The notes beneath the pieces are model-generated. The model was not told the origin of the DNA. It did no database searches and saw only the letters and a list, made by a program, of their open reading frames with translations. Shown here in pieces: positions 55,417 through 64,000 of a stretch of DNA of 64,000 nt. Position 1 is the stretch's first letter. Each line of letters opens with the position of its first letter. The DNA lies in the NCBI GenBank assembly GCA_020726505.1, contig JAHLEZ010000011.1, positions 496,001 through 560,000 of the forward strand. Direction: 5' to 3'. A program made the translations under genes and the position numbers. This DNA is from Leptodontidium sp. MPI-SDFR-AT-0119. Taxonomy: Eukaryota; Ascomycota; Leotiomycetes; Helotiales; Leptodontidiaceae.

Positions 55417-56808
55417 ATGACCGAGCAACTCATTCTCAAGGGCACCCTTGAGGGCCACAGCGGATGGGTTACGTCCCTCGCAACCTCTCTTGAGAACCCA
55501 AACAGTATGTCTTGCCTCAAAACCCCTCAATGCCGTCAACCTCTTCACAGTCGACTTCTTCACCCTCAACTTCTTCAACCTCTTCGCATCCGACCTCTGC
55601 GCATTCAGCCACGAACTTCAACTAACTTGCACAGTCCTCATCTCGGGATCAAGAGACAAGTCGATAATCGTTTGGAACCTGGTTAGTAGCCCTTTGGTTT
55701 GGAATGTCCGGGAAGTAGTTTACTCTCAAAATTACCTGCGAGACAACTGTAAATGAGCAATTGCTGACTGCCCGATCACCGCAGGTACGTGACGACAGCT
55801 CCTACGGATACCCAAAGCGATCTCTTCACGGTCACAGCCACATCGTTTCCGACGTTGTCATCTCCTCCGACGGTGCCTACGCTCTCTCTGCCTCCTGGGA
55901 CAAGACCCTCCGCCTCTGGGAGCTTGCTACCGGTACCACCACCCGCCGATTTGTTGGACACACCAACGATGTTCTGTCCGTCTCCTTCTCCGCCGACAAC
56001 AGACAAATCGTTTCTGGGTCCCGCGATCGCACAATCAAGCTCTGGAACACTCTCGGTGACTGCAAGTTCACTATCACTGAGAAGGGACACGCCGATTGGG
56101 TTTCTTGCGTTCGATTCAGCCCGAACCCCCAGAACCCAGTCATTGTCAGCAGTGGATGGGACAAGCTCGTTAAGGTGAGGAATGCCCCAGTCTGCGATTC
56201 AGATACGGACGTGCGAGATTCATATGATGCTACGCAACTTATAAAGTATTTGCTACTTCAGAGCCTGGGAGACCAGGCCATGAGACAAACCATCACCATA
56301 TGCTCTGATAAAAGAATCTCGCATGCTCCAATTTGAAGCGCGCATTTCTATCATGGAGAACTAGCTAACCTCGTATGATCAGGTCTGGGAGCTCGCTTCA
56401 TGCAGATTGCAAACCGACCACATCGGACACACCGGCTACATCAACACCGTTACCATCTCTCCCGACGGATCTCTCTGCGCTTCAGGTGGCAAGGACGGAA
56501 CTACCATGCTCTGGGACTTGAACGAGTCGAAGCACCTTTACTCCTTGAACGCCGGTGATGAGATCCACGCCCTTGTTTTCTCCCCCAACCGATACTGGCT
56601 CTGCGCCGCCACCTCCAGCAGCATCATCATCTTCGATCTGGAGAAGAAGAGCAAGGTTGATGAGTTGAAGCCAGAGTTCCAGGCCGTTGGCAAGAAGAGC
56701 AGAGAGCCAGAGTGTGTCAGCTTGGCGTGGAGCGGAGATGGACAGACTTTGTTCGCTGGTTACACCGACAACATCATTCGTGCTTGGGGTGTTATGTCGA
56801 GAGCTTAG
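55417..56808 (+). CDS. cpc2: RACK1/Asc1/Cpc2, small-ribosomal-subunit WD40 scaffold
   Basis: Exons 55417-55504, 55635-55681, 55785-56174 and 56383-56808 encode seven WD40 repeats and end GVMSRA. The sequence opens [20 protein letters not shown]. It continues with [66 protein letters not shown] (across intron 3), [16 protein letters not shown] and [18 protein letters not shown]1 sits on the 40S head, modulates translation and scaffolds kinases; in filamentous fungi it is the cross-pathway control gene cpc-2. Intron 3 (56175-56382) hosts a U24 box C/D snoRNA. Assignment is very secure. The N-terminal intron 1 junction (NPN then [10 protein letters not shown]) is slightly less certain at the residue where the codon is split. 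Confidence 0.95.
56215..56320 (+). ncRNA. snR24: Box C/D snoRNA U24 (snR24/SNORD24) in RACK1 intron 3
   Basis: Within the 208-bp intron is a terminal stem GAGATTC (56215-56221) with GAATCTC (56314-56320). The C box is ATGATGC at 56224-56230 (last base off consensus) and the D box CTGA at 56305-56308. Between them lies TATTTGCTACTTCAGA (56247-56262), the rRNA-guide stretch I know from yeast U24, then an internal stem and CATGAGACA...CCATCACC, again as in U24. Yeast U24 lies in the intron of ASC1, the RACK1 orthologue, so both sequence and host gene agree. U24 guides 2'-O-methylation in the large-subunit rRNA. Mature ends are approximate. Confidence 0.88.
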
Positions 56809-57450
56809 GGAGTCTGATTGATTGCATGGGTTGGGGGCACGGGTTGGGAGACATCGCGGGCTTTTGCGATCTCTTGCCATTTGGCAGGTTGTACTCCAGA
56901 ACTTGGCATCATGAACATGAGCTCAGTCAAAAATAGAAATCAAAAAAATGATCGTACTTTATGCTGGGAGTGTGAATGGTGGACAGCCCCTGGATCGCCC
57001 AATGTTCCAGAAAAATCATGGGATACCCCTTCGGATGCTGGAGCTTACTTGGAAAGGTCAGCATCCAATATCATTTCGTGACAACAAAGCCTTGAACCCT
57101 TGGCTGAAAGTCTGGATTTCTGAACAGGTCTTGGCTGTAGTCTGGGCACGTGTAAATGACGTTTTGGAATCAACGTGGGGAGACTTTTAGCTTGAACTTT
57201 GGGTGTTAGCAAAACAACCATCGATGAGCCAGACTTCTAGACTGACACTACCAGTCAAATATGGGCTGGTGATAGGCCAAGACAACATGCACTGTGAGCT
57301 CAAGACTTTTGGCTTGGGATCGCTGGGCCTACGTAGCCGAGCCAAGTGCCAGGCTCGCTAGGCTCTTGAACAACAAAGCTGGAGATAAATATATTATCAT
57401 GCCATCGCCGCCTATATACTGCCCTAGCAGCCCAGACAAAATTTCCCACA
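56809..57450. other. Intergenic region between RACK1 and noxC
   Basis: About 0.64 kb, tandem genes: RACK1 3' flank and the noxC promoter. The last 100 bases are A/C-rich leader. No gene is seen. Confidence 0.5.
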
Positions 57451-59830
57451 ATGACCGATGAGCATTTCCTCTCAGAGAAAGAAATCACCGAGTTTATCAA
57501 CGACCTGGACAAGAATAACAATGACCTTATCGAATACGATGAAGTAGAATTCAAACTCGACCAGGTCCACAAAGAGATCGCGCCAGAGGCAAAACCTCAC
57601 AATCTTCACTATAAGAATCGCGATGATAAGCAGAGACATGCGTTTCTCAGGAGTATGATTGGAACGGACAAGAACCAGATCAGCCGGGATGATTTTGCGA
57701 ATATTGCCAGAGGGTGGAAGGTCCCTTCTATGGAACCGGACAAGAAAGCAGAGGATGAGCACAAGGAGTTCATGAAGGAAATGGGTATCGGGCGAAAACT
57801 TAGGGCTTTCTGGTCGGTGAGGGGACCTGAAGTGATATTCACAGGATTCGTTGTAGCAATGCAAATCGCATTCGGGACCTGGCAGTGTGTCAAATACGTA
57901 ACCCAAATGCAGTACCGCCATGCACTTGGTTGGGGTGTAGTGATGGCGAAGACCTCAGCTGGAATCTTGTAAGTCTTTTAAACCATCTAGCAGGATTTAT
58001 AAACTGACAACATAGATACCCAACTCTGTGAGTCCTTTGGTTCTCCAAAGTCATTTCACAATCTAACACAACACCAGCTTCTTTCTCATTCTGTCTATGT
58101 CAAGATACGTCTCCACGTTTGCCAGAAAGTCGTACTACCTGGTATGTTCTCCTTGACCCCCAACTACTCCACAATTCGGGATCTGGGATCAGACCTTTGA
58201 TCTGATTCTGAGACGTTACGGATTATATATACTAAAGTCTTGAAAGTCACGATTTATCAACTGGGATCTGTCCCAGAGCTTCCACATAATTATCAGCTGT
58301 GTGGCAATTGGTTTTGCCTCATTACATGCTATCGGACACTTAACTGGGTATGTAACTTTGGACTATGCCGTGAAACTATCCCTGATTAGAGTTTTAGGTC
58401 CTTCCTTTATGGCAGTCGACCAGCCCAGCAAGAATATGTAGCAGCACTTCTCGGCCCAGATGCTGTTCCCAAACCATATCGATCATACATTTCGACTCTG
58501 CCTGGCTGGAGCGGCATCACCGCCCTTGGGCTCTTCTACATTCTGGCTCTGCTGAGTATGCCTGTCGTCAGAAAGAAGAGCTACGAAATTTTTCAACTCG
58601 GCCGTATGTAATTAGGAAACCCAGAATATTCTTTTTTGGATGTCCCAAAATCCACTAGGGACATTTCTTATTCTTATTTCGAAACATCCTCATGCAACCA
58701 AAGGCTAATTTCATGTATATCTAGATCTTCTCATGTTTCCCATCATCGGTCTGCTTTGTGCTCATGGAACAGCTGCGCTCCTCCAATTTCCCATGCTGGG
58801 ATATTGGCTGGCTTTCCCAACTCTAGTGGTGTTGATCGAGAGAGGAACTCGAATTGTCAATGGCTTCCTCCATATGCCAGCCAAAATTGAGATCCTGGAC
58901 GCCGAAACAGTTGCAATTACCGTCACAGTACCAAACTATCGGTGGTGGCCGTATAAGGCTGGGCAGTATGTCTTCATCCAAGTCCCCAAGATATCGATGT
59001 TTCAGTGGCATCCCTTCACCGTCTCTACCTGTATCGGCAACGAGATGCAGGTGCATATCAAAACCGACGGAGACTGGACCGGACAATTACGAGAGCTTGC
59101 AAAGGATGGTCCTCAGCAGATCCAGATTGGGGTAGATGGACCTTTCGGAGCCCCCGCTCAACGGTTTTACGACTTCGACCAAGCCATTGTCCTTGGAAGC
59201 GGGATTGGCGTTACCCCATTCAGTGGCATTCTAGCCGATATGCAAGCTAGAGACGAGCATTTACACACTCACGGCCACTCTGATACCAACTCAGAATCAA
59301 ACGAGAAGGGACCCGTCGGTTATAGGAAAGGACGATTCAGGCGGGTGGACTTCCACTGGATTGTCAAGGACAGAACCCACCTGTTATGGTTTTCAGATTT
59401 CCTGAACAAAGTGTCGAGGTCTGCAAGCACTCACGAGAACGACCCTCAACCACATCTCGACGTCAATATTTACACGCATGTGACGCAAAAGCGAAAGAAT
59501 CTCTCGACACATATCTACCGCTTCTTACTCGAATGTCACAGGACTGAAGAACATCCTGCATCTCCCCTGACTGGTCTGCTGAATAAGACGCACTTCGGAC
59601 GACCGGACTTGGCGAAGATCATGGATGATCACTATGAGAGTATGCTGGAATGGTATAAGGATATGGGCGAAAAGGGCATCCATATCAAGAAAAGAAAAGT
59701 GGGTGTGTTCTTCTGTGGTGCACCGCCAATTGGGTATGAACTGGCGGATCGATGCCAGATTCTGACGCGGAGAGCGAGGGAGGATAAGAGCTATATCGAG
59801 TACCATTTTATGATGGAAGTGTTTGGCTAA
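57451..59830 (+). CDS. noxC: NADPH oxidase NoxC (EF-hand type)
   Basis: Exons 57451-57968, 58016-58027 (12 nt), 58078-58141, 58247-58347, 58398-58603 and 58725-59830 give 668 residues in frame. One EF-hand loop lies at 20-31 (DKNNNDLIEYDE, acidic at 1 and 12). Membrane helices follow, with two haem-ligand pairs: His211/His225 (spacing 14) and His301/His314 (spacing 13). These are the spacings of gp91phox. The FAD site HPFT begins at 396, the NADPH site GSGIGVTP near 458, and CGAPPIGY is near the C-terminus. Nox enzymes pass electrons from cytosolic NADPH across the membrane to make superoxide; NoxC is the calcium-binding-motif class of filamentous fungi. The NADPH half carries a His/Ser/Asn-rich insert (about 480-510). 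The His301 codon is split by intron 5, so splicing there is essential. Confidence 0.92.
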
Positions 59831-61172
59831 TTTGGGAGCCATGTTCTGTGCTGCTTGGAGTATTTTGGAGCGATTGATACAAGTACCTAAATAGAATGTG
59901 TTTAATCTCTCGGTTGCAGATTTCGACTATCGAATTCCTCTGTATCCGGACTTTAAGTGAAGTAAATTCTCAAAGATTCTGTAATTTGAGGGGGCTTAGC
60001 ATGGCACAAGGACTCCAGACTTCTAGTCCAGAAGAGGCTCTTGTAACATATCTCTAATCGCGACTCCCCCATCCCCCAAGCGAACACCCAGAAGTACCTG
60101 GGATTCGCAGCTCTCCCCATTTCTGCATTGCTTCTCGATCTGCAGGAAAGTGAATCAGGAGGCTCGCGAAAAGCAGTAAGACTCATGATTTCGACGGCAA
60201 CTTCATAGAGAAGCACAGTTTCTACAGGTCAAGAAGAATTGGCTTATTTGAGAACTCTTATGTAGGAATACTTATATCCTAAATAAGTCTCTTAAATATG
60301 CAGTATGGCCCCACTCAGACTTTTTCATGGCTTCGCAAGGGCTTCGCCAAGGTGAAAGTGCCGCTATTGATGTGTCACCAGCCTCTCTATCTTTCCAACA
60401 AGTCGATGGACATGGTTGAAGATGGCGTATGCCATTCTTCAGGATTCTATACCGGCAGACGTCAGTTTAAGCTCACGATCCTTTCTGGCAGTTTTGGCCC
60501 CCATGACTTATACTTACAAGGAACAACGGAATTAGCTAGGCTCACCTGACTGGGCACATGCTATTTGACACCTTTTTGGCTCTGCTTCCCCTGGCGCCCG
60601 CTTCTTCTGGCGGCTGCTTGAAATGGCTGTCGCCTTTTCTGGTACCGAACAGCTCTTTCTGGCGTATGCTTATTCTGGCGTCTACTCGAAGTGGCATCCT
60701 CCTTTCTGGTACCTAGCTTCTTCGGGAGATTTCGGAACGGACTTCTGTCTTTCCGACTTCGTTACTCCTGCAAATCACGCTACTTCTCTACGGTTTACGA
60801 TTTTTCGTTTGTGTAATTTGCCGCTTCTTCAAACCCGTTTCTGGCTTCCCTCGCTCTCCATTTTTCGAGCGTCTGCTTATTTTGGCTTCTGGATGTTCTA
60901 CTGTTGGTGGGCCTCTTATGCGGCCACTCCCCTGTCTCATACTCCTATAAATACCTTCGAATCCCCTCTCTAGTTCTTCAACAGAGCACAGCCTTTTCCT
61001 GATTTTTCTGCCAAGTAACTCAGTAGCCTCCAGAACCCCCCCACCCCCCCAATCTAGCCGCCTGTTGCATGTGCCGTTTCCGTCCCATCCATATATCTCA
61101 GTCTCTCGTTGATGCTATTTTTCCTCGCAGAAAATCCCGACCCTAAGCTCATTCACGCTGTCCAAGTTGGTC
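59831..61172. other. Gene-poor region with degenerate repeats
   Basis: About 1.3 kb downstream of noxC. It includes a diverged direct repeat near 60605-60713 and C-rich tracts near 61036-61050. ORFs at 60298-60549 and 60623-60973 have no domain, and their compositions look like read-through of repeats. Confidence 0.45.
60605..60713. repeat. Diverged direct repeat, about 42 bp, 68 bp apart
   Basis: 60605-60646 and 60673-60713 share the order TTCTGGCG, CT.CT.GAA.TGGC, CTTTCTGGTACC. Many differences are transitions, with a one-base length change. A further TTCTGGCGT lies between them at about 60657. Confidence 0.65.
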
Positions 61173-61705
61173 ATGGGTCAAGTATGTCAATGGAGCCCCT
61201 CTAAATGTGCAAAGCATCCATAAATCCTCCTATTTAGATGCTCAACTTTGGTGAGCTAATCTGCTATTCTTAGTCACAGACTCCTTCCTACGAAGGCTTC
61301 CTCAATATCATATCCTTGCATTCAACTGCGCAACAAAATCATGCCTCCTCGGCGCCAGAAGCTCTGTCCAGAGACATCGACATGTTTGATTCTCCAAACG
61401 CGGACTCTAGAGGAGCTTCTCCGATGACAGTCGAAGAAGAAAACCTGCTCTTCTACGGGCAGGAAACACAAGAAGAATGTTACAATAATAGCGAGAGAGA
61501 TACCAAAGACGAGGGAAGCAACGTTCCCGAGACTGGCTCGGAGCAGGCCATCCCCACCGAAGCCCAACAATCAATCTACGGGATCAATATTGTTGGCAGA
61601 CACATGGAGCTCAGTTGCCCAGCTGGGATGGATATCAAGGTTGGATTGCAATGGAGGGGGTTATCTTCATGCATCGAGTTCAATCATCAGCAGGGACGTG
61701 GTTGA
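61173..61705 (+). CDS. Small acidic protein with putative N-myristoylation start (hypothetical)
   Basis: Exons 61173-61181 and 61274-61705 give 146 residues. Exon 1 codes only MGQ and ends at a GTATGT donor. After a 92-bp intron with TTCTTAG acceptor, the frame opens immediately with SQTPSYEGFLNIIS. The mature start Met-Gly-Gln-Ser-Gln-Thr has Gly2 and a hydroxyl residue at position 6, as in N-myristoylated proteins. The middle is acidic and disordered (MTVEEENLLFYGQET). A short possibly folded piece is near the end (YGINIVGRHMELSCPAGMD). I do not recognise a family. It is supported by frame opening exactly at the acceptor (preceded by an in-frame stop) and by the sensible N-terminus, but expression evidence is needed. 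Confidence 0.45.
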
Positions 61706-62908
61706 GATAGACTTCGTGAGAGGGGGTGTCTGAGCTGGACTCTCGGGGGCTTTATTTTTCCGTTCGTCTCAAAAAGCTTTGATATTATCAGATGGCTTCT
61801 CCATCTCCTCGCTGCTTTTATTAGTCGTAATTATTCATCGATTATCTTTGACGATGCAACTCATGCTACCAACCTTTAATATAAATGTATTGATGATGCC
61901 AAAAAAGTGACGTGAAAATCTTCTATTGAACACTCTGACCTTCCAATGAAATTATAATTCCAGAGTCAGTGTTTCAGTCATCCCATCCCACATTGATGTA
62001 TGGTTGTCCCTTGACATTTCAAGACTTTACTTCGCAAGTCAAGGTCGGCAAAGTAAAATTTGTTTTTACATGATAGCATACCTCAGCGATTAGGTTCCCG
62101 ATACCGTAGTCTCTTGATGTGTCATCCAGAGGATATGCGGTGCTCTTCAACCGTAAAGGGCCTGAAAATACAAAGTCAATAAACGCCGCACGTGACATTC
62201 TTCCAGGACCGACTGAGCTGCTCGAGATTTCGATACAGACGGCGGGGGATCTCGTAGACCCTGAGAATGCCAAGGTAGCAGCAAATATGTTGGTAGAGAG
62301 CCATTTCTGGCGTCCAAGGCGCGTATTCCTCAAAGTGTATTGGCTGCGCCTGCTGCGTGCAGCGTGCAGCGCTAAATTTGGAAGACACAAGATCTGGCGG
62401 TCTTGCCAGGTGTGAAGGAACTCATTCAGTGTCCATTGAAGTTTTGGTGACTTTTACTTTCGTTGCTCAATTTGAGTAGACAGATCTTGCCTATCTTTCA
62501 GAAATTGCAGTCGTTACTTGAGAGTTTCTTGATATTCCGGGTTTGGGAGAACCTCCACTGTTGTCTACTGTTCAGAACTTGAAAGCGATCGGATTTGCAT
62601 CGCGATTACAGCCTATTGGTTCTTTGATTCTGTTTTCTTTTGTTGCTTCCGAAGTCCACCTTATCGGCTTCTTGTTACTCGCCTTCAGTAACGGCGTTTT
62701 CGCGATTCCGTGACCTCCGTCTCCAAGATCCAGAAACCAAGATCTGTGTTTCTGGATATTCATCTGGGTGATCTCGCAAGGCTGGTCCCTGTTTGCCAGG
62801 ATCAGATACCAACTCTCTTGGCTTGTCAAGTGTGTACCTTCAAAGTGTGGACCATAGCTTCACAGGTCCAAATCAGCCACATTCTCTCGCACCAGATATC
62901 CTTGTAGC

Positions 62909-63129
62909 GATCCCTGAAGCATCCTTGTTATCATCCTTGAAGTATGCTTGCACGCCTCTACCCACTCACCACGAAAGGGTTGCAACCACAGTCCTGGATG
63001 TGGGGAGCATGCCGTGGTGCGATGGCCTGTCGTCAAAGTTGAGTGCCTCTTGTGGCGCTTTGGAATTCTGTATCTGGATCCCTGAAGCTATCCTTGTACC
63101 ATCCTTGCACATCTCTGCCAGCACTCATA
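62909..63129. repeat. Diverged direct repeat pair
   Basis: GATCCCTGAAGC, then ATCCTTGT and CATCCTTG, occur at about 62909-62971 and again at 63077-63129. The second copy lacks about 11 bp. Likely remnants of an old duplication. Confidence 0.6.
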
Positions 63130-63282
63130 TGGTACAGATGCATTAGTGTACTTCGAAGTCAAGTCAACATCGTCGATTTGAACCAGGTCAAAGTATCCCG
63201 GAAGTAATCCTTGGTCTATCCCTGCCCACCACTTCCAGGGATCAAATGCAGCGATCTCAGTGACCTTGCATAACAAGCCAGT

Positions 63283-63313
63283 AAAGTCCGCCCAGAAAAG
63301 TTGGGCGGACTTT
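63283..63313. repeat. Perfect 12-bp inverted repeat (hairpin, 7-base loop)
   Basis: AAAGTCCGCCCA and TGGGCGGACTTT flank GAAAAGT. It lies in non-coding sequence without a neighbouring gene end. It could be an end of a small degenerate transposon or a transcribed hairpin; nothing decides between these. Confidence 0.7.
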
Positions 63314-63895
63314 GGTCCTCAGGCAGAAATGCCACCTTCCCCAAGACATGCAAGGAATACAGAAGTGTCGGCCATCCGCAGGTAAGCCCTCCTGTTTACG
63401 TGCCTCGTCCACGGATCTCACGTACCCTAGCATGCAGGGAAGGTATCGTGGGGTGGTATTTATGAGCCACCAACAAACCCCCCTGAATTCGCTTAGGAGT
63501 TCGGCTAATTTTGGCCAATAGTTCTTGTCCTCGCTCCCTCCACGGCAGGGTTTCGAAAAACGTCTTTTCGGATCTCAGTTCTGGGATCTGAGTTCTGGGA
63601 TCTCGTTTCTTGCATTCTGCTTTCACGACTCCAGCTTCTAGGTTTGGAGAATCAGATATATGTTTCCGCGCAAGTGATGGCGACCAGTCAGTATGGGTAA
63701 AAGGAGTACAGGTCTTCGTTGACAAGCGAAGAAGGCTCCTACTTAAACACCTTAATATCTCGAGTAGAAGCCATTTGCTATCCCCTCAATAGACAGCTTC
63801 ATCTACAATCCTCACGGCAGACATCAGTTGGTCGCAGCACCTCCGACTTCATCGAAGTCACTATACATACAAATGCTTGTTGATACCTCGACAAA

Positions 63896-64000
63896 ATGAG
63901 CGCGGTACGTCACCTCCTAGTGGCTATGGATACCACAAACAACACCCACCAGTCCAGTCTTGAGTATCAAACCTCATGATTACTTGAACTTCATACCACG
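63896..64000 (+). CDS. Possible first exon of a gene truncated by the window edge
   Basis: CAAAATGAGCGCG has a good fungal start context and is followed at once by GTACGT, a usable donor. A possible acceptor (CACCAG or GTCCAG) lies near 63955, before a stretch that reads SIKPHDYLNFIP in one frame. The phases do not close cleanly with the most obvious donor, so only the start codon is worth noting. The product is unknown. Confidence 0.22.

Larger units (their letters stand above)
61706..63895. other. Gene-poor region with short repeats and a hairpin
   Basis: About 2.2 kb. It contains a diverged direct repeat at 62909-63129, a perfect 12-bp hairpin at 63283-63313 and a 14-bp tandem repeat near 63577-63605 (GTTCTGGGATCTGA-like). 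Overlapping ORFs at 62019-62415 and 62710-63146 are not supported. Confidence 0.45.

Noticed and set aside
63283..63313. Bacterial-type rho-independent terminator
   Set aside because: Eukaryotic context, no adjacent gene end and no following T tract of the needed kind.
63283..63320. Helitron 3' end hairpin
   Set aside because: No CTRR follows at the expected distance and no Rep/helicase coding sequence is nearby.

Overview
The window reads as nuclear DNA of a filamentous ascomycete (Pezizomycotina). The evidence is short introns (44 to 230 bp) with GTRNGT-type donors and CTRAC-type branch sites, plus fungal-restricted genes: PRM1, wetA, a DUF3433 membrane protein, SOM1 and an EF-hand NoxC. 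A leotiomycete is my best guess, but that is an impression from protein flavour, not a computed placement. I see no rRNA, tRNA, CRISPR array or intact transposon.

Layout. 1-24 kb: PRM1 (cell fusion), an unrecognised repeat-containing membrane protein, an FLC/TRP-like channel protein, a mitochondrial acyl-CoA thioesterase, a DUF3433 membrane protein, the conidiation regulator wetA and a GNAT-like acetyltransferase with a frameshift. 24-35 kb: RFC1 (clamp loader large subunit, also with a frameshift), MRPL16, the TFIIH subunit TFB5, a PPxY-bearing single-pass membrane protein and an AKR6-type aldo-keto reductase. 37-50 kb: an 11-zinc-knuckle protein, an MFS sugar transporter, a dienoyl-CoA isomerase and a large fusion of isochorismatase-like, AlkB and GST-like domains. 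50-60 kb: a degenerate RecA-like protein, SOM1, TAF8, COX9, RACK1 (cpc2) with an intronic U24 snoRNA, and NoxC. 60-64 kb: gene-poor, with degenerate repeats, one small putative acylated protein and the possible first exon of a gene that leaves the window.

No multi-gene cluster is visible. Several housekeeping genes are arranged head to head over short shared promoters: RFC1/MRPL16, the RecA-like gene/SOM1 and TAF8/COX9. The most unusual single locus is the fusion at 47082-49997. It joins an isochorismatase-fold domain whose nucleophile position is Ser, a complete AlkB dioxygenase active site and a GST-like tail. Two genes (RFC1 and the GNAT) are each broken by one nucleotide in a homopolymer run, which points to sequence errors rather than true pseudogenes. 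Exon joins below were worked out by eye from splice motifs and checked for frame closure.
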